Assembly (NCBI GenBank): GCA_963576565.1
Contig: CAUYVT010000053.1
Location: forward strand, 62,001-126,000
Source: Aspidapion aeneum
Lineage: Eukaryota; Arthropoda; Insecta; Coleoptera; Brentidae
Length of the DNA stretch: 64,000 nt
Direction: 5' to 3'
Positions 45,514 to 56,302 of the stretch are shown piece by piece. The translations under genes were made by a program, and so were the position numbers. How positions within the stretch are numbered: position 1 is the first letter of the stretch; every line of letters begins with the position of its first letter. Below the pieces are notes generated by a model that did not search any database, had not been told where the DNA came from, and was given only the letters and a program-made list of their open reading frames with translations.

Positions 45514-45558
45514 AGCTAAATATAATAAACAGAAAGCCTATCAATAATTATATTTAGG

Positions 45559-46719
45559 TTAGTTAAGGTGCGCTGGCTTAAGGTCTTTTATATGAATTCT
45601 TTTTATCCGTTTACCGCAGTTGTCTTTTAGATCATAAACTACCGGAGAATGAACCTTGCAGATAGTATATGGGCTGGAAAACTTCGGTGCTAACTTTGCT
45701 GCAAATCCTTTAACGGCGGAAGAAAGAACATGATTCTTTTTGTAAACTTTATCTCCCATATGACATAACCAATCACGCCTACGGAGATTATAATAGTGAC
45801 TTTGTGTAGAAAAAGCTCTAGCTAAATTTATTCTAACTAATTCATAAGTTTCTCTCAGTCGGTTCATTCGGTCTACATGTTCTTGATCAAGTGATTTACT
45901 GGTTTCACCTTCAGGCGATCTCTCGGACTCTTCTCGGTAAAGTGCGTTTGGAGTATCTGGTTCCCTTCCGAAATTCAGAAAAGCCGGAGAAAAACCGGTA
46001 GAATCTTGTCTTGAAGTATTAATCGCAAATGTCAAGTCTGGAAGATTTTGATCCCATTCGCGATGATCCTGTTCGCACATTTGGGCAATCATAGTTTTAT
46101 ATGTCCTGTTGGTTCTCTCCACCGGATTATCCTGCGGTGTATAAGTCGGGGTGAAGCGTTGGGAAATTCCGTATTCCTTTAGCAACTCTCTGAAAGGCTT
46201 GCCTGTATACTGCGTGCCGTTGTCAGAAAGTACAACGGTTGGACAACCAAAACGAGCGATTATCAGTTCATGGAGTGCATCGGCAACGGCTTTTGAAGTA
46301 GCTTTGCGAATTGGGCGGGCTTCTACCCATTTGGTGAAGCGGTCTAAGAACATGACTATGTAGTTGTTTCCTTTTTTAGAACGTGGCAGAGGACCTATCA
46401 GGTCTGTCGAGACGGTTTTCCATGGCTCTCGGTTTGCCGAAGGTCGCATTTTCCCAGCTGGTTGTTGTTGTGATACTTTATAGCGTTGACAGGACTGACA
46501 ACATCTCACATAATGTGCTATATCTTTTAGCATTCCTGGCCAGTAATATCGGCGAGCTATTCTAACTGCAGTCTTAGCTATTCCCATGTGACCGGCTGTC
46601 GGTAAGTCATGGTTTTCCTCTAAAACACGAGATCGGGCGGCTTTCGGAACACAGAGTTTCCACGGATCGGACATCTCAGGTTCAGTGAGATCTGACATAT
46701 CCCAAAAATGTCGGTGCAA
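45559..46719 (-). CDS. Gypsy-2 integrase (386-codon pol segment)
   Basis: The zinc domain shows HDLPTAGHMGIAKT and CCQSCQRYK. The core has VSTDLIGPLP (Asp), VVLSDNGTQYTG (Asp) and PQDNPVERTNRTYKT (Glu), so all DDE residues are present. The C-terminal SH3-like/GPY-type region includes KFSSPYTICKV and ends IKDLKPAHLN. It catalyses strand transfer of element cDNA into the genome. It is the continuation of pol but lies in a different frame from the RT/RNase H segment because of a change in a T7 run at about 46820. Confidence 0.9.
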   Translation of the reverse strand: MHRHFWDMSDLTEPEMSDPWKLCVPKAARSRVLEENHDLPTAGHMGIAKTAVRIARRYYWPGMLKDIAHYVRCCQSCQRYKVSQQQPAGKMRPSANREPWKTVSTDLIGPLPRSKKGNNYIVMFLDRFTKWVEARPIRKATSKAVADALHELIIARFGCPTVVLSDNGTQYTGKPFRELLKEYGISQRFTPTYTPQDNPVERTNRTYKTMIAQMCEQDHREWDQNLPDLTFAINTSRQDSTGFSPAFLNFGREPDTPNALYREESERSPEGETSKSLDQEHVDRMNRLRETYELVRINLARAFSTQSHYYNLRRRDWLCHMGDKVYKKNHVLSSAVKGFAAKLAPKFSSPYTICKVHSPVVYDLKDNCGKRIKRIHIKDLKPAHLN

Positions 46720-46766
46720 ACGACCATTTATTAAACAATAATCTGGGAATTGTTTTGGGTTAGCTT

Positions 46767-47765
46767 CTATCTCTCGGACTTTCTTGGAATACCATGGGCA
46801 TGCAGTTTCGAACTCAATAAAAAAATTGGGTCAGCTTCTGGTTCTTCTCCATCAGGCAACGGATCTCTGGAGAGAGTATCTGCTATACGGTTTAAAACAC
46901 CATTCCGATATCGTATTTTAAAACTAAATTGCTGCAGAAACATTCTCCATCTTGCTAAGCGTCCAGAGGGGCTGTCAATGTGGTCTAACCATTTTAAGCT
47001 CTGATGATCGGTTTCAACGGTAAATTCATACAATTCCACATATGGTCTCATTTTCTGAATTCCCCAAACTATAGCAGCGCATTCCTTTTCAGTTGCGGAC
47101 ATTTTCTTTTCTGTAGGAGTCAAAGATCGGCTGGCGTAGGCTACAACGTGGTCTCCATCAGCGTAATGTTGAATCAAGGCGGCACCAAGACCCATATCGG
47201 AGGCGTCAGTTTGCATAACAAACGGACGGGCGAAATCAGGGCAACTTAATACCGGTGCCTCAGTCAGACATTTCTTGAGATGGTCAAAAGCATGCTGTTG
47301 GTCCTCTGTCCACTCAAAACGCTGTCCTTTTCTTAAAAGACGATTAAGTGGCTCTGCAATTTGTGAAAACCTGGATACAAATCGTCTGTACCAACTACAT
47401 ACTCCTAGAAATCTTCTAAGTTCTTTGAGAGTTGTCGGCGGTGGAATTTGTGAAATAGCTTCAACCTTATCAGGATCAGTGGTAATTCCTTCTGGTGTAA
47501 CCATGTGTCCCAAATATTTTAAAGATCGGCGAGCAAACATGCATTTCTCGGGATTTAACTTAAGATTTGCCCTACGTAGACGGCGGAAAACTTCTCTAAG
47601 ATTTTGTAAATGTTCTTCGAAACTCTCTCCCAGGATAATTATGTCATCTAGGTAGGCAAAAGCTATATCCTCCATTTCTGGGCCAATGACATCATCCATT
47701 AATCTTTGGAACGTAGCGGGAGCAGCGTGAAGTCCAAATGGCATCACTAAATTGATACAGCCCAC
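46767..47765 (-). pseudogene. Gypsy-2 RT palm/thumb and RNase H segment
   Basis: Begins at the RT motif VMPFGLHAAPATFQRLM with catalytic FAYLDDIIIL, followed by the thumb (RFLGVCSWYRRFVSRFS) and RNase H (MQTDASDMGLGAAL, ATEKECAAIVWG, VETDHQSLKWLD). It ends after ADTLSRDPLPDG in a frame terminated by the T-run shift. It is open for 332 codons; one single-base frameshift at about 47752 separates it from the preceding RT half. Confidence 0.9.
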
Positions 47766-48717
47766 GGCCTGGAACCGTAAAAGCGGTTATCTCTTTACTA
47801 GGTTTAGACAGCGGTATCTGCCAATAACCATGCCTGAGATCAAGTGAAGATATATATTTAGCACGTCTAAGTTTATCTAGAATGGAATTTATAAATGGTA
47901 GTGGATATGCATCTTTTTTGGATATAGAGTTAATTTTTTGGAAATCTATGCAAAAACGAAATTTTCCGTCTTTCTTTTTCACTATAACCACTGGAGAACT
48001 CCATGGGCTCTTTGATGGTTCGATAACTCCATCTCTTAGCATTTTATCCACTTCTTCGTCTATTATAGCTTGCATTTTTGGATTTTGTGGGCGATAGCGT
48101 TGCTTTATTGGCTCGGGGCTTAAAAGTTTAATTTCATGTTCTACTAAATCTGTGGTTCCTTGAACAGAGTCGAATAAGGGTAATTCTCGATCTAAAAATT
48201 CTTGTAGTCGGATTTCTTCGCTATCGGTTAATGTTAGTGGCGGACAGATGTTTTCGGTTTCTATGCTATTAACATAGTCTGCTTGGTTCTCTTGAAGACA
48301 GTTTCCTCTCAAAAATATTGAGTTATCCTCCAAGTCCAATTGTATTCTTTCGGAACGAAGAAAATCCAACCCGAGTACTAAGTCTTCTGATAGTCCAGGT
48401 AGATGAGCCACAGTAATTTTTGTTTGGTGATCTGCGATGCTCATTTCCAAGTTAAACTCTTCTCCTATTTCTGCGAAAGAGCCATTTGCTAGGCGAGCAG
48501 CGAACAAAGATTTTTGACATTTCGAAACTGTGGTTTGTCGACAGCTCTCGGCAAGGCGGTCTCCACAATATGAACGTCCGGCTCCGGTATCCAGGAGAGC
48601 TCGGTAAGTCTGATTCCTCCATAAAACGTTTAAATAAGGTCGGCAGTCGGAAATCTCATACATTTCGTAGTAGTCAGAGGCAGTGATAGCAAGATGCTGT
48701 GGTAGCCTCAGTTCCAT
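47753..48717 (-). pseudogene. Gypsy-2 protease and RT N-terminal half
   Basis: From ATG 48717, which overlaps the gag stop by 10 nt in the -1 frame relative to gag. The protease motif is ALLDTGAGRSYC, with LVLGLDFL as its second half. The RT part has DGVIEPSKSPWSSPVVIV, FRFCIDFQKIN, DAYPLPFINSILDKL and SSLDLRHGYWQIPL (motif A Asp). The frame leaves register at about 47752 after GRGLYQF. The -1 overlap with gag suggests frameshifting or reinitiation as the expression route. Confidence 0.9.
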
Positions 48718-50492
48718 CCAGCATCGTTCGAGTTTTCCGATCTACAACTGCAGTCCCTTGACAAAATACCTTGTCTGCCACATCTTGAACAGAACAGTCT
48801 CGGCGTAGAAGTACATTGGTTTCTGGTATGGCCAGTTTGTCCACATCGCCAGCAAACATTTTGACGGTTGTATGCTGGACCGTCACTTGATTCCCCTCTA
48901 TTAGTGGGTATTTGACGGCTGCCACTTGGTTGTTGGCGAGTGTCAGGGCGGTTCGCAGATTGGCTATTAGAATGTCTGTAATTGTTGCTCGCTGGTCTAG
49001 AACTTGCTATTGGTCTCACAATTGTTTGGTTTAGTTCGGTGCGGAGCAACTCAAACTCTCTGACTGCTCGAGTAAATGATATTATGTCTTGAAAATCTCC
49101 TCTTTTGATATTCTGTTGGTACTCTGGCAACAAGTTTCGATACAACCAGACCAATTCTTGATTTATCTTATAGCCTCCATGTCGACGAAGAAGGGTATGA
49201 AGATCCGTGACATATTTTGAAACTGACTCAGCTGGTCTTTGAGCTCTTTTAGCTATCTCAGCTTCCAAATCAGCAAGATAGTTTACTGGGAAATAGTGGG
49301 CTCGAAAATCTTCCAGGAATTGATTCCAGGAATGCCATGAGTATCTATTGTTTCTACACCAGTGTTCGGCTTCCCCTCGGAGCAGCTGTGGCATCTGGTT
49401 TACCACACCATCTAAACTGAGTCCAAATGAGCTACATGCTTCTTCTACTTTCTCGATAAATGACACAGGATCACTGTTTCCATCAAAGGTAATTTTCCAG
49501 TTTGACAAATTGGTATAACTGGCTGGATGGAACGACTGAATTGGAAAGGGGCTTGAAACCAATTGATGCTGATTTACTGCTGTTTGTGTTAAGAGCGGAT
49601 CGGAGTGTAAGTTATCTATCGGAGCGGTGGTAGTGAGATTTGGCGGAGGAATAGCGGTAATTGAACGGTAAGGTAGCTGCACTGAGCTGTTTTTAGTTGG
49701 CTGGTAAGGTAACGGCGGTTGATTTATATATATAGCCTGGTTTGATGAAAGATTAGTTGGGATTGTCAAGGAGTCGCCACAACTAGTTGGCAAACTTGAA
49801 GCTGTAGTCGGCATATACGGTATGTGCAATAAACAGCTGTTTGCTGGATAATAATATGATGGCGGTTGACTCATATAAACAGGCTGGCTTGAAGAAAGAA
49901 GATGCGGCGCGGCGGAGTCAGTAGTAGTTTAAAAGGTAGACGTTGCCATGCGCGGCTGGGTAAGCACCTGAGTATTGTATACTGGAGCTGAATTTGGCAT
50001 GGAAGTTATGGTCGGAGGATGACTTTGATTAGGAAGATTAGTGGAGAGAACAGTTTTGTTTGATTGAACGAAATTAAATGCTGTCGGGGGGTCGGATACT
50101 GATGGGTATATTGCAGGTGAAGCTAGAAGTTGAAGAGCAGGGGCAGCGGTACTAAAAGTGGCGGTTACTGGTCTGGACTGGTTTTGTAACGTTACAGTGC
50201 TGGTTACAGGTACGGACTGGTTATATACAAATGCAGGTATTGTCGGGCTATGTACAAATACGGTACTGGTAACAGGTACTGGCTGGTGCTGGAAAAGTTT
50301 ACTGGTATCCTGCTTCTCTTCCACTTTTGATTCAGACTGGTCTTTATTAGGATGCATCTCTGATCCTTTCAGGCTAATGGTTTGTGGATTTGGCGAGGTT
50401 CTGCCTTCTTTCAGGTGATTTACCAGTCGTTGACGTTTTTTGGACATGTTTCCATCATTCGGCAACCCAAGTTTTTCTAGCCATTTGTCCAT
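48708..50492 (-). pseudogene. Gypsy-2 gag with one internal stop
   Basis: 594 codons from ATG 50492 to 48708 in one frame, with a single TAA at 49929-49931. The N-terminus (KWLEKLGLP...KKRQRLVNHLKEG) resembles a SAP-type helix pair. A long Pro/Thr/Ser/Gln-rich linker follows. The capsid region is WKITFDGNSDPVSFIEKV ... FRAHYFPVNYLADLE ... VTDLHTLLRRH. Two knuckles end the protein: CWRCGQTGHTRNQC (complete CCHC) and CSRCGRQGILSRDC, in which the His position is Ile. Role: particle protein. The internal stop could be read through or be the only lesion. Confidence 0.88.
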
Positions 50493-50760
50493 TTCTGGTT
50501 TTTTTTAAGGAATATACCCATCCTAACGGACACGGAAAAACGGTCGGTAGGTTAATCGCAGAATCTTCCTGTACATCACCTATTATCGGAAAAGTTCCGG
50601 TCTCGGGAATAGTCGGCATAGACGAAGCTGTCATTTTACGTAATGCAGCAGCTGTTGTACTTTTAGGCACAGGGATTAAATCCTCCATATCCCGCGGATC
50701 ATCTCCCATGGGTGAAGTGTCATCAATGTTTATGCTAAGTGCTTTCTTCTCGGAATCCAT
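50455..50760 (-). CDS. Gypsy-2 ORF A, 101 aa, upstream of gag
   Basis: First ATG after the 5' LTR. An acidic N-terminus (MDSEKKALSINIDDTSPMGD) is followed by a Pro/Thr-rich segment and VFPCPLGWVYSLKKTRNG. It overlaps the gag start by 38 nt in another frame. A run of eight A residues near 50508 at the overlap could be an indel that once joined it to gag. Unknown family. Confidence 0.5.
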   Translation of the reverse strand: MDSEKKALSINIDDTSPMGDDPRDMEDLIPVPKSTTAAALRKMTASSMPTIPETGTFPIIGDVQEDSAINLPTVFPCPLGWVYSLKKTRNGQMARKTWVAE

Positions 50761-51719
50761 ATTGCAATTGCTGTTTCAACTGCTGGTATCGGTATTAATT
50801 ACTGCGGTTTCAGTTATTAAACAGGCGGCGGTTTTATAGAAGAAAATATTAGCAAAAGCGGTCGCCGTACAGTTGAAGTTGTATATTTCCAGAGTGTGAT
50901 TTGAAACTGGTAGTTTCTGGTGTGAGTCCGGTGTGTGAATGTTCGGTAAAACTGCGGTATCAGTTTTATAATCTGGTCAGAGTATTGCCACTTGGGCTTA
51001 AGTTTCCATTTCAAAGATCTCTTCAAATAGCACAATTACCCCTATAGTTTGACGTCACAGGGTTCATATCAAATTTTCCTTAGCGGTATCCTACAGAAAA
51101 CTTGAAATGAAGAACCTAGGGCGCCACTCTAAGAAATAAAGGAGCTTAGAGTCTCCTGTGCCTCTCGGGTAGCATTTAGACAGTGGAGAAATCTAGGCAA
51201 AAAGAAATAAATAAAATAATTAAACTAAAAATAAAAATACTATAATTGAAGTCACAAATATAATTTTTATTATTTTTCAACGGAACATTATTTTTCACTT
51301 CATAACTTTTAATAAAGCCTAATTAACAAAAATGATTTACCAAAACTAAATTCATCAGCTTACAAATCAAATTAAAAAAAAAACAATGATATTCTAAAAA
51401 GAATGTAACGAGGAAATTTTAACTTTAATTTAGCACAGGCAATGATGCGTAAATATATATTAGGTTAAAACGGAAAGCGGTGAGATTAGTTTATGAAAAA
51501 GCGAGAACTGACATGTAGCAAAAATCAATGCACAAAGCGCAGAAAAAAAAAACCCTAAGCCAGAAAGCATAGCACCAGTATTTAGCGGAAGTGGAAAACT
51601 GTTGCTCTAGTTTAAATATATACGAAAAGGTTAAACCAATTTAAGACAGTCGGAAACTAAAATATAAACAGCATTATTTTAGTTACTTTGGATTAGCAAA
51701 ATAGTAAAATGCAGACTTT

Positions 51720-53670
51720 GGTAAAACGTCGTTTTTAACAGCTAAGTTGCCAAAGTCAAAGCTGGTAAAAGCAATTTAAATTATTATTGTTATAAAGCTA
51801 AGTTGCCGAAGCCAAAGCGGGAAACAATAAATTTTAATTTACAGTTAATAAATTAAAATAAATCAAACAATTTAACTAACAAATTCCGAACAGGTAAAAT
51901 GAATCGTGAATACAAGAAATCCCATCCCTTTTTTACGTTTGTCTGTTTGATTCATTTTGTTTTATGAATTCTTTTAAAACAGTGATTTATTCAAAAGCAC
52001 TATTTTTAGAAGCCAAGTTGCCGGAGCCAAAGCTGGTAAAAACAGTGTGCATTATTGTTGTTATAAAGCTAAGTTACAGAAGCCAAAGCGGGAAACAACA
52101 AATTTTAATTAACAGTTAATAAATTAAAATAAATCAAACAATTTAACTAACAAATTCAGAACAGGTAAAATTAATCGTAAATACAAGAAATCCCTTTTTT
52201 ACGTTTGTCTGTTTGATTCATTTTGTATTATGAATTCTTTTAAAACCGTGATTTATTCAAAAGGACTATTTTTAGAAGCCAAGTTGCCGGAGCCAAAGCT
52301 GGTAAAAACAGTGTGCATTATTGTTGTTATAAAGCTAAGTTACAGAAGCCAAAGCGGGAAACAACAAATTTTAATTAACAGTGAATAAATTAAAATAAAT
52401 CAGACAATTTAACTAACAAATTCAGAACAGGTAAAATGAATCGTAAATACAAGAAATCCCTTTTTTACGTTTGTCTGTTTGATTCATTTTGTTTTATGAA
52501 TTCTTTTAAAACCGTGATTTATTCAAAAGCACTATTTTTAGAAGCCAAGTTGCTGGAGCCAAAGCTGGTAAAAACAGTGTGCATTATTGTTGTTATAAAG
52601 CTAAGTTACAGAAGCCAAAGCAGGAAACAACAAATTTTAATTAACAGTTAATAAATTAAAATACATCAAACAATTTAACGAACAAATTCAGAACAGGTAA
52701 AATGAATCGTAAATACAAGAAATCCCTTTTTTACGTTTGTCTGTTTGATTCATTTTGTTTTATGAATTCTTTTAAAACCGTGATTTATTCAAAAGCACTA
52801 TTTTTAGAAGCCAAGTTGCTGGAGCCAAAGCTGGTAAAAACAGTGTGCATTATTGTTGTTATAAAGCTAAGTTACAGAAGCCAAAGCGGGAAACAACAAA
52901 TTTTAATTAACAGTTAATAAATTAAAATAAATCAGACAATTTAACTAACAAATTCAGAACAGGTAAAATGAATCGTAAATACAAGAAATCCCTTTTTTAC
53001 GTTTGTCTGTTTGATTCATTTTGTTTTATGAATTCTTTTAAAACCGTGATTTATTCAAAAGGACTATTTTTAGAAGCCAAGTTGCCGGAGCCAAAGCTGG
53101 TAAAAACAGTGTGCATTATTGTTGTTATAAAGCTAAGTTGCGGAAGCCAAAGCGGGAAACAACCAATTTTAATTAACAGTTAATAAATTAAAATAAATCA
53201 AACAATTTAACTAACAAATTCAGAACAGGTAAAATGAATCGTAAATACAAGAAATCCCTTTTTTTTACGTTTGTCTGTGTGATTCATTTTGTTTTATGAT
53301 TTTTTTTAAAACAGTGAATTATTCAAAAGGACTATTTTTAGAAGCCAAGTTGCCGGAGCCAAAGCTGGTAAAAACAGTGTGCATTATTGTTGTTATAAAG
53401 CTAAGTTACAGAAGCCAAAGCGGGAAACAACAAATTTTAATTAACAGTTAATAAATTAAAATAAATCAAACAATTTAACTAACAAATTCAGAACAGGTAA
53501 AATGAATCGTAAATACAAGAAATCCCTTTTTTTTACGTTTGTCTGTTGGATTCATTTTGTTTTATGAATTTTTTAAAACAGTGATTTATTTAAAAGCACT
53601 ATTTTTAGAAGCCAAGTTGCCGGAGCCAAAGCTAATAAAAACAGTGTGCATTATTGTTGTTATAAAATTA
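51720..53670 (-). repeat. 266-bp tandem array in the 5' LTR (seven full units)
   Basis: ACAGGTAAAATGAATCG-type starts occur at about 51891, 52162, 52428, 52694, 52960, 53226 and 53497. Units are more alike within the array than at its edges, which suggests unequal exchange. Confidence 0.92.
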
Positions 53671-53758
53671 ATTTATCTTTTTGAAAAGCAGTAAATTAAA
53701 TAAAGCAACTAGAGCAATAGTTCTTAAAATAAAAAAATAAAAAATAATACGGACTGGT

Positions 53759-53767
53759 GCTTACCTG
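53759..53767 (-). promoter_or_regulatory. possible splice donor in 5' LTR
   Basis: CAG|GTAAGC on the minus strand, directly upstream of the seven-unit array. A candidate acceptor (ACCGCAG) lies at about 50810, before ORF A. If used, about 2.9 kb of leader including the array would be removed. Confidence 0.3.
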
Positions 53768-56140
53768 GTGATTTCGGATTCACACACCGGAAAATAAAAC
53801 TTTGGAAAACTTCTGAAAACTATCGGCGACGACTGCTAACAGGTGAAAAAGGGGCCTCCGAAAATTCTGTACCTCCTTTTATATTAAATTAAAAATTGGC
53901 GCAAAAAATGCAAGATAAGAAAATAATTTACCTTATATGGTATAAAATTTATTCTCGAGCCATTTATAGTAATAAAATAAACAAAGGTTTTATCAAGAAT
54001 AAAAAAAAACTATTCATATATGGTATCGCATTTGTGCATAAACTTCCTTAAATAATTCACCATATATGGTATTAAAATTATTATATATCCATTTATAGTA
54101 ATAAAATATTCAAAGGTTTTACCACTACTTAGCTGATTACCAAATTAGGAAATCAAGTAATACTTATATGGATCGCCATAACTGGTGTTAGCGCTGAATT
54201 AAATATACACGGGTTGACCATATATGGAAGTTAATACCTAGACGTATTCATCATATATGTATTTATAAAGATAAATGACCTAAAGCGACAATCGAACCAT
54301 TTATAGACTGTTGATAGATTTGCCTAATATGGGCATTTAAGACAATTACTAAATAGGGGAGACTCGGGTCAATCAGCTAAGTAGGTATTTGTCCCATTTC
54401 TTAAAATTTACTTACAAAATAAAGAAAAAATTTGCCTGAACTAACGTAATATAATAAAAAAAAAACTTCGTTACAAAATGTAAGACACAATTTAAATCAT
54501 TTCTTACACCCTAAGGATGCAAAATCGACTGGTCGTCCAAAAATCGTCGTGTGCAGGGGGTGGTGGGGGTAGTTTTTCCAAAAATTTGAAAAAAATTTTT
54601 TTTGCATTTTTTGAATCTATAAAGTGTGCTCATGACTCCACCAAAAGCATATAGTAATATTACTATCAGAAACATTCCTTTTTCAATGTTGAAAATATCG
54701 TTCCCAATGCTTTTATATAGAGTTCCCTATTAAACAAGTGCTCGCCCTGAAAACGCGTATTTATAATAATGTATAACTTGTTATAACTCGAGAACCCTTT
54801 GCTTAATCAAAAAAACACCTTCTGTAAACTTTGTGTATCAAAGATCAGGGATCACAACGATTTTTGAAAAATGTCAATCGGACGCATAGTTTTTTTTAAA
54901 AGTAGCAAAGAGTGAAGCCATGACGCGACGAACGCGGCAGACACTGACATGCGACGAAGGGTCAGATATTTTACAAATGCACGGCGGCCCAGGCGAAACG
55001 CGACCCTATGTCTTGAGACAAGTCGAGACACACATAAGTTCGTTTTTCGTTTAACTCTCGCGGTTACAGATGTTTAAGTTACTTACTTGGTTTTTTGCTT
55101 GTGAATTGCGTTATGTATAAATGTTGTGCTTGTGTGATTTGGCCATGAAGGGCCAAATATCAAAGGCTAGGCGTGAAGAAAAGGGAAATTTAGTTCTATA
55201 TTAGAATGTGACTCTTGCAGAGATATCAGCGTTTGTATGTAAAATTTTGAAGGGTCATATCTCAAACTATTTTTTTGCTCGACTTCCGGTGACTTGACAG
55301 CCCTTGACTGAACCTATTTCTACGGTAAAAATATTAATTTGTGGCTTTAGATGTCAGCCACTTAGTGCATTGACGCGCAATAGGTCCCTGCGTTTTTAAA
55401 AAACAGCATTCTTTTAAATTTCAATTATTTGCCTATATCTCGAGACGTCAAAATGAAAAATTTATAATAACTTTATCGATATGGCCTACGAAGATCTATA
55501 AACATCAGAGAAAAAAATTTCGATTAGTTTGGTAATTTTTGGGTTTTTGCCAAAGAACTATCAAAATTTGCCAAAAAGTGGTGCTACTTTAAAGTGTCAT
55601 ATTTTAAGACGCCGACAATTAATTTTCATTATCTCGACGGCGACAGATGCGTCCGTTGTGTCTTCCAGGTGTAAACTAATTACGCTATATCAAATTTTCT
55701 GTTTTGACATATTATGCCTATAGGGAGGCTCAAATCAAAAGTCTCGATTCTAATATAGAATTTAACGGGAGGCGCGTAGTTTCCCTTTCAAATATGGATT
55801 CCCGGAAGCCCGTATAGGGTCAAATCGAAAAAATGCAGGAATCCATTTCGATTTAGTTTGTCGATGCCTATTAGTGTGCCAAATTTCAGAGCTCTACGAT
55901 AAGGTTAAATCTCGAATAAAAGCAGTCGCTGGCACCGTTTATGTAAAAAATACAAAAATTTAATTTTTTAATAACAGAAATTATTTTTACTGTCAAATTA
56001 ACAAAAAAACTTCAAATAAACTTTTTTGTAGGTCGCACCCCTCCTCTCCAGGGCTCCTTAAATATAAAAAATCTTAAATTGGTTATATTTTGACAATTTA
56101 TATCTCAGAAACGATTTTGCTGCATCACTTCCGGTGACTT

Positions 56141-56302
56141 CAGTATTCGTTCGATCGCAGTTCATTACGGTTATATTGCATCGTACCTGCATGATAGTAC
56201 TAACGAGGTCAAAGTCGAAGTTTGTTTTGTTTACAATAAACCTCGCGCGCGAAAAACCTGTGTTAAAAATCTATATACAATGTGTATTATAAATAATATA
56301 TC
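56141..56302 (+). promoter_or_regulatory. LINE internal promoter / 5' UTR
   Basis: The element begins at a CAGT initiator (TCAGTATTCG across the junction), as is usual for jockey-type LINEs, which carry a TATA-less internal promoter with downstream elements. ORF1 follows at 56303. Confidence 0.45.

Larger units (their letters stand above)
40591..54475 (-). mobile_element. Gypsy-2, giant-LTR Ty3/gypsy element with accessory ORFs
   Basis: A 13.9-kb element on the minus strand: 5' LTR 50986-54475, a leader of only about 225 bp, ORF A, gag, pol (PR-RT-RH-IN), three accessory ORFs, purine tract, 3' LTR. It is flanked by AAAT at 40587-40590 and 54476-54479, and the uninterrupted target (GCTAAAATGTAAG) is visible in the right arm of family C, reversed near 62300. 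The 3' LTR extends about 41 bp beyond the homology shared with the 5' LTR, and no canonical TGG primer site follows the 5' LTR, so the 5' LTR/leader junction may be deleted. Gag and pol are far less decayed than in Gypsy-1. Confidence 0.88.
50986..54475 (-). repeat. Gypsy-2 5' LTR, about 3.49 kb
   Basis: Same sequence as 40632-43584 but with seven rather than five full 266-bp units. Ends are TGTAAC (minus) at 54475 and GGCA at 50986. It lacks the terminal 41 bp found in the 3' LTR. Small indels (CTGCTAAC inserted near 53833; A-run lengths) separate the two LTRs. Confidence 0.85.

Noticed and set aside
47882..48097. Plus-strand frames across 44500-50840
   Set aside because: They are antisense shadows of the Gypsy-2 gag, pol and accessory frames.
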